This document shows, in pieces, positions 25,971 through 34,810 of a stretch of 64,000 bases of DNA; the stretch's first letter is position 1, and the number at the start of each line of letters is the position of its first letter. Source of the stretch: Dactylosporangium aurantiacum. Lineage in GTDB: Bacteria; Actinomycetota; Actinomycetes; Mycobacteriales; Micromonosporaceae. Position numbers and translations under genes: made by a program. Location: positions 186,001 through 250,000 of the forward strand of contig NZ_JNYJ01000038.1 of NCBI RefSeq assembly GCF_000716715.1, given 5' to 3'. The notes under the pieces are model-generated. The model was not told the DNA's origin and did not search any database. It saw only the letters and a program-made list of their open reading frames with translations.

Positions 25971-27644
25971 CTAGGCGTGCCTGCGCGACTGCACGACGCG
26001 GAAGCGACTGGCCACGTACGCACCGTCCGTGAGCGCGGCATTGGCCGCGGGATTGGCGCCGCTGGCGTGGAAGTCCGAAAACGCGGCCGACTGGTTCACG
26101 AAGACGCCACCGGTAAGGTTGACTGACAAATGAACTCCGGCCTGGAGAGCGGCCTCTTCCATCGCGTCCAGGACATCGTCAGACGTCGAATACACCGAAG
26201 CGGTCAATGCGCCCTTCTTACCCACCGTGTCGGCGAAGATCCGCAAACTGTCCCCGGTCGAATCGGTGGCGACAACGAAGGAAATAGGACCGAACCACTC
26301 GGTGCCATAGGTGGCCGCCGCATCGGCGTCGAGCCGCACGATCAGAGGCGTGCGGACGGTCGCGTTCTGATATACCGGATGCGTAACGTCAGACGATTCC
26401 AGCAGCACGGTGCCGAGGGTGCGGGCTTTCTCCAAGCGGCGCAGCACGCCTTCATTGACGATGGCGCCGGAAAGCTCCACACCGCGGGCCGGGTCGCGGG
26501 TCAGTGCGGCCACCGCGCCGGCGATCCCGGCGGCGACGTCGTCGAAGCTCTTGTGCCCGTCCTCCGTGGCGATGCCGCCCGAGGGCACCAGCACGTTCTG
26601 TGGCGTCGTGCACATCTGCCCGGAGTACAGCAGCAGCGAGAAGCCGATGTTGCGGCACATCCCGGCGAAGTCGGCGGTCGAGTCGACCACGATCGTGTTG
26701 ACGCCGGCCTTCTCGGTGTGGACGGCGGCCTGGCGGGCGTTGTCCTCCAGCCAGTCGCCGAACTCCGTGGAGCCGGTGAAGTCGATGATGCGCACCTCGG
26801 GCCGCACCGCGAGGACCTTCGCCAGCCCCTCGCCCGGCGCCTCGGGCGCCAGCAGCACCAGGTTGGGGTCGAAGCCGGCGTCGGCCAGCACCTCCCGGGC
26901 CGTCTTCACGGTGATCGCCAGCGGCAGCACCGCCCCCGGGTGCGGCTTGACCACGACGGGGTTGCCGGTGACCAGGGACGCGAACAGGCCGGGGTAGGAG
27001 TTCCAGGTCGGGAACGTGTTGCAGCCGATCACCAGGGCGACGCCGCGGGGCACGACATGGAAGGTCTTGCGCATCCGCAGCGGCTCACCCTTGCCCGCCG
27101 GCTTCTCCCAGGTGGCGCTCGCCGGGGTGCGGGTCATCTCGCGGTACGCGTAGGCGATCGCCTCCAGCGCCCGGTCGAACGCGTGCGGCGCGCCGGCCTG
27201 GAACGCCATGACGAACGCCTGGCCGGTGGTCGCGTGCACGGCGTTGGCCAGCTCGAAGGCGCCGGCGTGCAGCCGCGCGAGGATCTCCAGGCAAACCCCG
27301 GCCCTGGTCCGCGGCCCGGCGTCGCGCCAGGCCGGCATCCCGGCCGCGGCGGCGGCGAGCAGCCCGTCGACGTCGGCGTGCGGGTACCGGATGTCGAGCG
27401 GGATGCCGAAGGGCGAGGCCTCCGTCGCGACCCAGCCGGTGATCGCGGGCTGGTCGGCGAGGGGGAAGTCGCCGCCCAGGTACGCGCGGAAGGCGGCCTC
27501 ACCGTCGGCCGCGGCGTGCTCGCCGTAGATGCGCGGGCTGGGCGACTCCGGGTACGCCGACCAGTACGCACGCTCGGCGATCGCGGTCAGCGCCCGCTCG
27601 AGGGTGTCGGTGTGGGTGGTGAACATGGGGTGTGGGTGCTCCAT
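25971..27644 (-). CDS. paaN: PaaN-type aldehyde dehydrogenase (phenylacetate degradation)
   Basis: A 557-residue aldehyde dehydrogenase superfamily protein of the PaaN type, at the family's usual length. It has the coenzyme segment VALVIGCNTFPTWNSYP, KPHPGAVLP, the glutamate region HTEKAGVNTIVVD and the catalytic cysteine in YSGQMCTTPQNVLVP. PaaN proteins are linked to phenylacetate ring cleavage, but no other paa gene is in the window, so the pathway is uncertain. Start ATG 27644 (MEHPHPMFTTHTDTL) is preferred; ATG 27626 is possible. It is co-oriented with the MFS gene upstream, from which a large inverted repeat separates it. Confidence 0.87.
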   Translation of the reverse strand: MEHPHPMFTTHTDTLERALTAIAERAYWSAYPESPSPRIYGEHAAADGEAAFRAYLGGDFPLADQPAITGWVATEASPFGIPLDIRYPHADVDGLLAAAAAGMPAWRDAGPRTRAGVCLEILARLHAGAFELANAVHATTGQAFVMAFQAGAPHAFDRALEAIAYAYREMTRTPASATWEKPAGKGEPLRMRKTFHVVPRGVALVIGCNTFPTWNSYPGLFASLVTGNPVVVKPHPGAVLPLAITVKTAREVLADAGFDPNLVLLAPEAPGEGLAKVLAVRPEVRIIDFTGSTEFGDWLEDNARQAAVHTEKAGVNTIVVDSTADFAGMCRNIGFSLLLYSGQMCTTPQNVLVPSGGIATEDGHKSFDDVAAGIAGAVAALTRDPARGVELSGAIVNEGVLRRLEKARTLGTVLLESSDVTHPVYQNATVRTPLIVRLDADAAATYGTEWFGPISFVVATDSTGDSLRIFADTVGKKGALTASVYSTSDDVLDAMEEAALQAGVHLSVNLTGGVFVNQSAAFSDFHASGANPAANAALTDGAYVASRFRVVQSRRHA

Positions 27645-27669
27645 GTCGCCATCCTGCCATTTGGGAAGC

Positions 27670-27739
27670 GCCGATCTTGCGGTTGTGCTTGGAAGCCGCG
27701 ACTGGAACCACGCAACCGCTGCACAACCGCAAGATCGGC
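27670..27739. repeat. Large perfect inverted repeat between MFS gene and paaN
   Basis: Arms GCCGATCTTGCGGTTGTGC (27670-27688) and GCACAACCGCAAGATCGGC (27721-27739) are perfect 19-bp complements around a 32-base loop. The element begins at the base next to the MFS stop codon and ends before the paaN start. It could end transcription of the MFS gene, but the long loop and the arm sequence, unlike the usual GC-only stems here, also suit a dispersed palindromic (REP/MITE-like) element. Confidence 0.8.
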
Positions 27740-28996
27740 CTACTTCCGCACTACTTCCGTGCCCGCGGAAGGTGCGGACGTCAACTCGCGGAGCTTCCGC
27801 AAGGGTGACAGAAGGAGTGGCACCACGGATATCAGCATTCCGGCGCACGCCACCCAGATCGTCGGGTGGACACCGATGGCCGCGCCGAGCAGCCCGCCGG
27901 CCAACCCGCCCAGCGGCATGGTGCCCCAGACGATGAACCGCATCGTGGCGTTCATCCGGCCGAGCAGCTCGTCAGGGGTGATCGTCTGCCGGAAGCTCAC
28001 CTGGGTCACGTTGTACACCACGACCCCGATGCCGAACAGGATGCCGCCGGACGCGGCCAGCCACAGCCGCCAGTCGGCCCGCGCGAACGGCACGAGCAGG
28101 TTGCCGAGCGACGCGACGGTCATCGCGATCCACATCGCCGGGCCCTGGCCGAACCAGCGCACGAACGGGGTGACGAGGAACGCGCCGGCCAGCGCGCCGA
28201 GGCCGGTGACGCTGAAGTACAGGCCGATCAGCGCCGGCGACAAGGCCAGGTCGCGGGCCAGGTACACGATCAGCATCGCGTTGAAGATGGCGCCGAAGAA
28301 GTTGCCGGTGCCCGTGCACATGGAGATCGCCCGCAGCAGCCGGTTGCCCAGCACGAACCTCAGGCCTTCCATGATCTCGCGGCCGAGGTGGGCGTCGGGC
28401 CGCCGGGCCGGCCGCTCCTCGGTCTTGCGGATCCGCCAGAGGAACAGTGCCGAGACGAGGTAGCTGGCCGCGTCGGTGGCGATCGCGAGCGGCCCGCCGA
28501 GCAGCTTGACCAGGCCGCCGGCGACGGTCGGCCCGCCGATCTGCGAGGTGGAGCGGACCATCTCCAGCCGCGCGTTGCCCTCGACCAGGCGGTCCTTGCC
28601 GACCAGGAACGGCAGGTAGCTCTGGTACGCCACGTCGAAGAACACCGTGCACACGCCGCAGAGCAGGCCCACGACGTACAGCTGCGGCATCTGCAGCGTG
28701 CCGGTCCACCAGGCCAGCGGCACCGACGCCAGCAGGACGGCCCGCAGCACATCGGCCACGACCATCGTCCCGCGCCGCCGGAGCCGGTCGACCAGCGCGC
28801 CGGCGGGCAGGCCGACCAGCAGGAACGCGGCGGTCTCGCAGGCGGCGAGGATCCCGACCTCCAGCGCGGTCGCGTCCAGGGTGAGCACCGCGACCAGCGG
28901 CAGCGCCAGCAGGGTGACCTGGGTGCCCACCTGGCTGATGGTGTCGGCGGTGAACAGCAGCCTGAAGTCGCGGTCGCGGAGCAGGCCGATTTCCAC
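27740..28996 (-). CDS. MFS exporter
   Basis: A 418-residue major facilitator of the MFS_3 (enterobactin-exporter-like) type with about twelve membrane helices. Visible signatures include the N-terminal LLRDRDFRLLFTADTISQVG, the GALVDRLRRRGTMVVAD loop between helices 2 and 3, and the symmetric second half. Likely an efflux pump for a drug or siderophore; the substrate is unknown. The start GTG 28996 is the first with homologous sequence. It diverges from a winged-helix regulator, with a shared operator-like palindrome between them, so the regulator probably controls it. Confidence 0.88.
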   Translation of the reverse strand: MEIGLLRDRDFRLLFTADTISQVGTQVTLLALPLVAVLTLDATALEVGILAACETAAFLLVGLPAGALVDRLRRRGTMVVADVLRAVLLASVPLAWWTGTLQMPQLYVVGLLCGVCTVFFDVAYQSYLPFLVGKDRLVEGNARLEMVRSTSQIGGPTVAGGLVKLLGGPLAIATDAASYLVSALFLWRIRKTEERPARRPDAHLGREIMEGLRFVLGNRLLRAISMCTGTGNFFGAIFNAMLIVYLARDLALSPALIGLYFSVTGLGALAGAFLVTPFVRWFGQGPAMWIAMTVASLGNLLVPFARADWRLWLAASGGILFGIGVVVYNVTQVSFRQTITPDELLGRMNATMRFIVWGTMPLGGLAGGLLGAAIGVHPTIWVACAGMLISVVPLLLSPLRKLRELTSAPSAGTEVVRK

Positions 28997-29014
28997 GAGA
29001 CCACTGTCACCGAG

Positions 29015-29034
29015 TGATTGGGAAAAGTCAATCA
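29015..29034. promoter_or_regulatory. Candidate operator between MFS gene and regulator
   Basis: Inverted repeat TGATTG-N8-CAATCA in the 51-base divergent gap. It is AT-rich against the local background and sits where a regulator would block both promoters. Confidence 0.5.
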
Positions 29035-29047
29035 ATACAATCGGACG

Positions 29048-29554
29048 ATGCGGCGACCAGCTACCGACGCGGAGGCCAAGGCACTCGCCTCCGGCGTCCG
29101 CCTGCGCATCATCCGGCTCTGCCTGGACCGGGCGCTGACCAACAAGGAGATCGCCGAGCGGCTCGACGCCAACCCGGCCACCGTCCTGCACCACGTGCGC
29201 ACGCTGGTCGCGACCGGGTTCCTCGTGCCGCAGGAGGAGCGCCGCGGCCCGCGCGGCGCCCGCGAGGTGCCCTACCTCGCGACGGGCAAGTCGTGGCAGC
29301 TCAGCGTCGGCGAGCACGGCGCGGGCACCAACCAGGCGATGCTGGAGGCGTTCCAGCAGGAGCTCGCGCTGCTGGAGGACCGGGCCGAGTCGGTCAACTT
29401 CGCCCGTCTCGGCCTCCGGCTCACCCCGCAGGAGTGGCAGGAGCTGCAGGACCGGTTCCAGGCGCTGCTGGACGAGTACGCCCATCGGGAACGCACCCAT
29501 GGCCGGCCCTATTCGATCTTCCTCGCCATGTACGAGGACCGTTCACGCGACTGA
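29048..29554 (+). CDS. Winged-helix (ArsR-type) transcriptional regulator
   Basis: A 168-residue regulator. The helix-turn-helix is clear: LTNKEIAERLDANPATVLHHVRTLVATGFLV, followed by a wing EERRGPRGAREVPYLAT. The C-terminal half is helical and may dimerise or sense a ligand; the ArsR metal-box cysteines are absent. It faces the MFS exporter and probably regulates it. Start ATG 29048 leaves a 51-base shared control region. It converges on the GNAT gene, overlapping by 12 bases. Confidence 0.87.
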   Translation: MRRPATDAEAKALASGVRLRIIRLCLDRALTNKEIAERLDANPATVLHHVRTLVATGFLVPQEERRGPRGAREVPYLATGKSWQLSVGEHGAGTNQAMLEAFQQELALLEDRAESVNFARLGLRLTPQEWQELQDRFQALLDEYAHRERTHGRPYSIFLAMYEDRSRD

Positions 29555-30568
29555 GGCCTGCCAGTTCGCCCAGCGGTCCACCGCGCGGAACCCCATCGCC
29601 TCGTTGATCGCGATCATGTGCGTGTTGACCTCGGCGTTGAACGTATCGATCATACGGACCGCGGGCTCCTGCGCGCGCAGCGTCCGCAGGTTGACCACCT
29701 TGGCGATCATGCCGAGGCGGTGACCGCGGTGCCCGGGGTGCACCAGCGTGATCAGCTGCCAGGCGTGCCAGTCGATGGTCTTGGCCACCCGGATCGCGGT
29801 CCAGGCGACGAGCCGGCCGGTCGCGTCGTGGACGATGCCCGTCTCGTACCGGCGGGCACCGTACTGGGCGCGCACCTGCGACGCGCGGCGCAGCCGGTCG
29901 GCATCGACCTTCTCCGCCTCGTAGTCCAGGTCGCCGTTCGGCGTCTCGTCGAGGAAGGAGCTGTCCAGCTCGGCCAGGTCCTCGATCAGCTCCTCCGGCG
30001 GGAGGTTTCCCCATTGGACGACGGAGTAGCCGGCCGCCTTCGGCCAGCTCCCGGCGAGCAGCCGGTCCAGCTCGGCGTCGTCGGCGGTCGACAGGTCGAG
30101 CCGGCGGCGCACGTCGACCAGCTTATTCTCCTGGCCGACGGCGGCGGCGAACGGCGCCGACGAGCCGATCGGCGCGCCGTCACGATCGGTGAACACGCTG
30201 AAGCCCATCGCCGAGGTCCGGCCGCGGGCCAGGCCGAAGTCGACGGCGTGGCGGTACAGCGCGCGGCCGACGCCCTGGCGGCGGTGCCGCTTGAGCACCA
30301 GCACGTCCAGGATCGCCTTGGTGAGGTTGTCGTAGACCGGCAGGTCGACGTGGACCATGCCGACCGGCTCCGCGCCGCGGTACGCCAGGAAGGTGTGCCG
30401 GTCCGCGCCCGGCATGGGTACGCGGACCCGCACGTCGTGCTCGTAGCGGCACACCGGCGGCAGGTCCGGCAGGTCGGCCGCGATCGCCTCGTTACCGATC
30501 AGGTAGGCCGCGTCGACTGCCGCCGGGTCATCGACGTCCAGCTCGACGATCGTGAGGTCATGGCTCAT
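29543..30568 (-). CDS. Double GNAT-domain acetyltransferase (MshD-like)
   Basis: A 341-residue protein with two GNAT domains. The N-terminal half has the acetyl-CoA loop KRHRRQGVGRALYRHA; the C-terminal half has HPGHRGHRLGMIAKVVNLR and ends with NEAMGFRAVDRWANWQ. The tandem layout is that of mycothiol synthase (MshD), but MshD-specific context is missing and the length is slightly larger, so a related amine acetyltransferase is equally likely. Start ATG 30568. Confidence 0.83.
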   Translation of the reverse strand: MSHDLTIVELDVDDPAAVDAAYLIGNEAIAADLPDLPPVCRYEHDVRVRVPMPGADRHTFLAYRGAEPVGMVHVDLPVYDNLTKAILDVLVLKRHRRQGVGRALYRHAVDFGLARGRTSAMGFSVFTDRDGAPIGSSAPFAAAVGQENKLVDVRRRLDLSTADDAELDRLLAGSWPKAAGYSVVQWGNLPPEELIEDLAELDSSFLDETPNGDLDYEAEKVDADRLRRASQVRAQYGARRYETGIVHDATGRLVAWTAIRVAKTIDWHAWQLITLVHPGHRGHRLGMIAKVVNLRTLRAQEPAVRMIDTFNAEVNTHMIAINEAMGFRAVDRWANWQASVA

Positions 30569-30949
30569 GCCGCCAGGGTGGCGCAGGTGGACATCGACGG
30601 ACAACACATATTCGCCTCGATGCGCCGCCGCCGCGACCTGCCCGGAAATTGGTCGAGAGGACGCTCGCCAGCACCTCCGGTGCTGTGGTCGCGGGCCTGG
30701 ACCAGGGTCCGGGCCTCGCGGCGACACGTCCTCCCGCACCGAGCATCCTGGCGCGCGGTCCCCAGGTCGTCAAGCCCCTCGGTGGATGGCTTCGAGACGC
30801 TCGGCTCGACCGCGGTCACCGTGCGTGCCGGCCGCCTCCGTCGATCGGATGAGTCCGTCCTCGTCCGAGCGTGGAAGCGCTCTCTCAAGCGCAGCCGGTC
30901 CGACACCGTCCGTCACCGGTGCCGACCGGTTGCGCAAAAAAATCAGCCC
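30569..30949. other. Intergenic region before the GNAT gene
   Basis: About 380 bases between the thrC stop and the GNAT start, both minus strand. Open frames here are short and without motifs. The AT-rich CGCAAAAAAATCAG just downstream of thrC (30933-30946) may aid thrC termination. No RNA or repeat is recognisable. Confidence 0.45.
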
Positions 30950-32218
30950 TCAGCTCAAAAGCCCGGCCTCGCGGACCGACTTCAGCGACGGCTTCACCCG
31001 GTGCGTCGGGCCGACCGAACCGGCGACCGCGTCGAGGGTCTTGAGCCCGTCGCCGGTGTTGAACACGACGGTCTCCTTCGACGGGTCGAGCTTGCCGGTC
31101 TCGACGAGCTTCTTCAGCACCGCGGTGGTGACCCCGCCGGCGGTCTCGGCGAACACGCCGGTGGTGCGGGCGAGCAGCTCGATGCCGGCGCGGATCTCGT
31201 CGTCGTCGACGTACTCCATCCAGCCGCCGGTGCGGCGCACCGACTCCAGCGCGTAGACCCCGGCGGCCGGGTCGCCGATGTTGAGCGACTTGGCGATGCC
31301 GGTCGGCTTGACCGGGACGATCTCGTCGGTGTCGTTGTGCAGCGCGACCGCGATCGGGTTGCAGCCGGCGGACTGTGCCCCGTACACCTTCCACTCCGAC
31401 GCCGGCACGAGGCCGATCTCGACCAGCTCGCTGAACGCCTTGTCCACCTTGGTGAGCAGCTCGCCGCTGGCCATCGGGATGACGACCTGCGCCGGGATCC
31501 GCCAGCCGAGCTGCTCGGCGACCTCATACCCCAGGGTCTTGGAGCCCTCGGCGTAGAACGGCCGGACGTTGACGTTGACGAACGCGGTGTCCTCGAACTC
31601 GTCGGTCTCCGTCAGCTCCGAGCACAGCCGGTTGACGTCGTCGTAGGACCCGTCGATCGCCACGACGTTGCCGCCGTAGACGGCGCTCATGACGACCTTG
31701 CCCGGCTCCAGGTCACCCGGGATGAACACGGTGGAGGGCACCCCGGCGCGCGCGGCGTGCGCGGCGACCGAGTTGGCGAGGTTGCCGGTGGAGGCGCACG
31801 AGTAGCGGGTGAAGCCGAGCGCCTTGGCCGCCGTCAACGCCACCGACACGACCCGGTCCTTGAACGAGTGGGTCGGGTTGGCCGAGTCGTCCTTCACCCA
31901 CAGCGACCCGGTGATGCCCAGCTCCTTGGCCAGCAGGTCGGCCTTGACCAGCGGGGTCAGCCCCGGGTCGAGGGTGACGCGGCTGGCGGGGTCGGTGCCG
32001 ACCGGCAGCAGCGGCGCATAGCGCCAGATGTTCTGCGGGCCCGCCTCGATCTGCTCGCGGGTGACCCGGGCGAGCGCCGCGGCGTCGTAGCCCACCTCGA
32101 GCGGGCCGAAACACTCATAACACGCGTGCTGGGCGGCGAGCGGGAACTGGGTGCCACAGCCACGGCAGACCAGGTGGCGGGCGGGAGAGTCGGTGAAGAC
32201 GCTGAGCGTCGAGGTCAT
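30950..32218 (-). CDS. thrC: Threonine synthase
   Basis: A 422-residue PLP enzyme that converts O-phosphohomoserine to threonine. The PLP lysine lies in PTHSFKDRVVSVA, the phosphate-binding loop in SASTGNLANS-like CASTGNLANSVAAHA, and a short zinc-ribbon-like N-terminus (CRGCG and CYECFG) is present as in many bacterial ThrC proteins. Length and motifs agree with the family. It is monocistronic here, without hom or thrB. A SAM-I riboswitch covers its leader, and the ribosome site AGAGGAAGG sits directly after the riboswitch closing stem, suggesting translational control. Confidence 0.94.
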   Translation of the reverse strand: MTSTLSVFTDSPARHLVCRGCGTQFPLAAQHACYECFGPLEVGYDAAALARVTREQIEAGPQNIWRYAPLLPVGTDPASRVTLDPGLTPLVKADLLAKELGITGSLWVKDDSANPTHSFKDRVVSVALTAAKALGFTRYSCASTGNLANSVAAHAARAGVPSTVFIPGDLEPGKVVMSAVYGGNVVAIDGSYDDVNRLCSELTETDEFEDTAFVNVNVRPFYAEGSKTLGYEVAEQLGWRIPAQVVIPMASGELLTKVDKAFSELVEIGLVPASEWKVYGAQSAGCNPIAVALHNDTDEIVPVKPTGIAKSLNIGDPAAGVYALESVRRTGGWMEYVDDDEIRAGIELLARTTGVFAETAGGVTTAVLKKLVETGKLDPSKETVVFNTGDGLKTLDAVAGSVGPTHRVKPSLKSVREAGLLS

Positions 32219-32230
32219 GGAGGCCTTCCT

Positions 32231-32368
32231 CTCATCTTCCCCAGGTGCATGGCCTTGCGCACCGGGACGGATTTGGCACCTACCGCGATCGGCCTCGTCG
32301 TCGAGACGTCGTCGCAGGGGTTGCCGGGGCTTCATCGGGCCGTATCCCTCTGCCCCTCTGGATGAGGT
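32231..32368 (-). promoter_or_regulatory. SAM-I (S-box) riboswitch in the thrC leader
   Basis: Read on the minus strand, the leader has every core element of the S-box: closing stem P1 (CTCATC with GATGAG), the kink-turn side AGAGGG, the conserved block GGCCCGATGAAGCCCCGGCA followed by ACC, the P3 junction GGTGCCAAATCC, a P4 hairpin (CCCGGTGC with GCACCTGGG) and the GGGGAAGATGAG end. P1 lies 12 bases from the ATG and touches the ribosome site AGAGGAAGG, so ligand binding probably changes access of the ribosome rather than causing termination. The elements are in the right order and spacing. Confidence 0.95.
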
Positions 32369-32445
32369 ATTCAGTTGTGTCGTGCCTGTTACGACTCTCA
32401 GTGTAAGGGGCGACACCGCCCGCGCTGTATGAGTCATCTCACGGG

Positions 32446-33384
32446 ATGGGCATGGCTACCGTTTCACTCATGCACCCCGACGCGGCGGCCTGGTTCGCCA
32501 AACGTACCTCCTCCTGGCGCGACTGGTCCCTCGCCGACCTGCGCCGCCGCAAGGGCGACACCCGCATCAGCGTGGTGCTGCCCGCCCTGGACGAGGAGCC
32601 GACCGTCGCCGAGATCGTCACCGGCGTGCGCACTCTCATCCCCCTCGTCGACGAGGTGATCGTGGTCGACTCGGGCTCGGTCGACCGCACCGCCGAGGTG
32701 GCCCGCCGGGCCGGCGCCGCCGTCCACCACCGCGACGACATCCTGCCGGAGACCGGCTCCCGCCCCGGCAAGGGTGAGGTGCTGTGGAAGGCCCTCGCGG
32801 TGGCCACCGGCGACATCCTCGTCTACGTCGACGCCGACCTCACCGACTTCCGCCCGCACTTCGTCACCGGCCTGCTCGGCCCACTGCTGGAGGACCCGGC
32901 GACCCTGATGGTGAAGGCCTTCTACGACCGTCCCCTGCTCGACGTCTCCGCCGCCGGCGGGGGCCGGGTCACCGAGCTGGCCGCCCGCCCGCTGCTCAAC
33001 GCGTACTTCCCGGAGCTGGCCGGGGTCGTGCAGCCCCTCGCCGGCGAGTACGCCGCCCGCCGCTCGCTGCTGGAGTCCCTGCCCTTCGCGGCCGGCTACG
33101 GCGTCGAGACGGGGCTGCTCATCGACACGTACCGCACCGCCGGCCTGGACGCGGTGGCCCAGGTCGACCTCGGCCAGCGCACCCACGGGCACCAGGACAC
33201 CGCCGCCCTCGGCCGGATGGCCGCGACGATCCTGCACACCATCCACGCCCGGGTGTTCCCCGACCGGCCGACCTGGCCGACCCTCACCCAGTTCGAACGC
33301 CACGGCGACACGGTCACCCCGGCCGACCGTGAGGTCGCCCACCCGGACCGCCCGCCGATGGTCACCGTCGCGCAGTACCGCTGA
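32446..33384 (+). CDS. gpgS: Glucosyl-3-phosphoglycerate synthase
   Basis: A GT81 glycosyltransferase of 312 residues (M. tuberculosis Rv1208 type) that moves glucose from an NDP-glucose to 3-phosphoglycerate, the first step towards glucosylglycerate and the methylglucose lipopolysaccharides. Motifs: SVVLPALDEEPTVAEIV, the metal-binding DADLTD (DxD), the G-rich PGKGEVLWKALA and the C-terminal GQRTHGHQD. Start ATG 32446, with ATG 32452 and 32470 as in-frame alternatives. It diverges from thrC and its riboswitch. Confidence 0.92.
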   Translation: MGMATVSLMHPDAAAWFAKRTSSWRDWSLADLRRRKGDTRISVVLPALDEEPTVAEIVTGVRTLIPLVDEVIVVDSGSVDRTAEVARRAGAAVHHRDDILPETGSRPGKGEVLWKALAVATGDILVYVDADLTDFRPHFVTGLLGPLLEDPATLMVKAFYDRPLLDVSAAGGGRVTELAARPLLNAYFPELAGVVQPLAGEYAARRSLLESLPFAAGYGVETGLLIDTYRTAGLDAVAQVDLGQRTHGHQDTAALGRMAATILHTIHARVFPDRPTWPTLTQFERHGDTVTPADREVAHPDRPPMVTVAQYR

Positions 33385-33400
33385 CCGCCGCACGGCCGCG

Positions 33401-33877
33401 TCAGACGGGGGCCTCGGCGTCGGCGAACTGCCACAGCGTCGAGGTCGTGATGCCGGCGCCGAGCAGGGCGGTCGCCACCGCGGCCCACTCGGTCAGCAGC
33501 AGCCAGACCGGGGTGTCGATCAGCGCCGCCGGCGGCTCACTCGTCAGCGACGCGACCACCACGACCACCGCGACCAGCGCCAGCAGCACGAACGTCAGCA
33601 CCACCGTCAGCCGCAGCGCCCAGTGGCCGAAGCGGCGGCCGGTGGCGAACAGCAGCGCGCACACGGCGACCAGGACGGCGACGCCGGCCGCGGCGAACGC
33701 GCCGACCAGGGTGAAGATCTGCGCGGTGAGGGCCTGGGCCGGACCGTTCATGGCGTTGGAGGACGCCGGGTAGCTGGTCCAGCCGGCGATGTTGGCCTGG
33801 TCGTAGTAGAGGGTGCCGGACAGCGCGGCGAGGCCGAGCACGAGCAGCCAAGCGCCGCGGAGCGCCGAGGTTCGCAT
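33401..33877 (-). CDS. Four-helix membrane protein of unknown function
   Basis: A 158-residue protein with four predicted membrane helices (about 8-22, 54-80, 88-113 and 126-150) and short loops. The first loop carries YYDQANIAGWTSYPASSNAMNG. It is the last gene of the minus-strand group that begins with the hydrolase-ABC fusion, 36 bases after the permease, and may be an accessory subunit. I do not recognise the family. Confidence 0.72.
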   Translation of the reverse strand: MRTSALRGAWLLVLGLAALSGTLYYDQANIAGWTSYPASSNAMNGPAQALTAQIFTLVGAFAAAGVAVLVAVCALLFATGRRFGHWALRLTVVLTFVLLALVAVVVVVASLTSEPPAALIDTPVWLLLTEWAAVATALLGAGITTSTLWQFADAEAPV

Positions 33878-33913
33878 GGACCGGCACCCTACCGGTCAGT
33901 ACGCGAAACGCCT

Positions 33914-34810
33914 TCAGCTCACCACGTCTTTTCGCAGGAACCGCCACCACGCGAGGGAGAAGAAGATCGTCGCGTACGCGAGGGAGGCGATGCAGCCCTT
34001 GACGATGTCGTCGGTCTGCAGCGGGGTGGACAGCAGGCCGAGCCAGGCGTCGCCGTAGTGGGTCGGCAGGAAGTTGCGGATCGTGCCGAGCGCGGTGATC
34101 TGGTCGAGGATGTTGGACAGGATCTGCAGCAGGACCGCGCCGCCGACGGCGCCGAGCGGGGCGTCGGTGGACACCGACAGCAGGAACGCGAGCGAGGCGA
34201 CGACCAGCAGCGACACGCACAGGTAGCCGACGATCTCCAGCAGCCGCACGACGCTGGTGCCGGCCGCGATCTCGCCGCCGATCGGGGCGTTGAGCGGGGC
34301 CCAGCCGTAGCGCAGCGTGCCCGCGAGCAGGGCGGTGCCGACCAGGATCAGCATGGCGAGCAGGCAGTAGAGCAGCGCCGCGGTCACCTTGACGCCGAGC
34401 AGCCTGGCCCGCGGGACGGGCATCGCCAGCAGGTACCGCAGACTCCCCCACGACGCCTCGCTGGCCACCGTGTCGCCGCAGAAGAGGGCGACGACCACCA
34501 CGATTAGGAAGCCCGAGGAGACCAGCAGGGTGAAGAGGGTGAAGTTGGCGCCGCCGGCCGTGGCCAGGTCGGCGAGGCGGGAGAACTCGCCGCCGCCGCC
34601 CTCGCCGTCGTCGCCGCCGTTGTCGAGCTGGAAGGCGATCAGGATGATCAGCGGCAGCAGCACCATGAACCCGAGCGCCAGCTGGGTGCGGCGGCGGGCC
34701 GCCTGGCGGCGGATCTCCGTCCACAGCGAGAGGGTGGCGCCCGGCCGGTAGCCCGGCGCGCCGCCGACGGCGTCGACCGCGGCGGAACCCGGAGTGGAGG
34801 TGGATGTCAT
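33914..34810 (-). CDS. ABC-2 type transporter permease
   Basis: A 298-residue permease with six membrane helices in the ABC-2 layout. The cytoplasmic N-terminus is followed by helix 1 (LALGFMVLLPLIILIAF), an extracytoplasmic acidic and Gly-rich loop (DNGGDDGEGGGGEF), and ASWGSLRYLLAMPVPRARLL, the coupling-helix region that contacts the ATPase. It overlaps the fused hydrolase-ATPase gene by four bases (ATGA), so the two are coupled subunits of one exporter. Confidence 0.9.
   Translation of the reverse strand: MTSTSTPGSAAVDAVGGAPGYRPGATLSLWTEIRRQAARRRTQLALGFMVLLPLIILIAFQLDNGGDDGEGGGGEFSRLADLATAGGANFTLFTLLVSSGFLIVVVVALFCGDTVASEASWGSLRYLLAMPVPRARLLGVKVTAALLYCLLAMLILVGTALLAGTLRYGWAPLNAPIGGEIAAGTSVVRLLEIVGYLCVSLLVVASLAFLLSVSTDAPLGAVGGAVLLQILSNILDQITALGTIRNFLPTHYGDAWLGLLSTPLQTDDIVKGCIASLAYATIFFSLAWWRFLRKDVVS

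Noticed and set aside
33329..34507. Plus-strand frame opposite the membrane protein and permease
   Set aside because: Gln/Arg/Gly-rich shadow of membrane-protein genes on the other strand.
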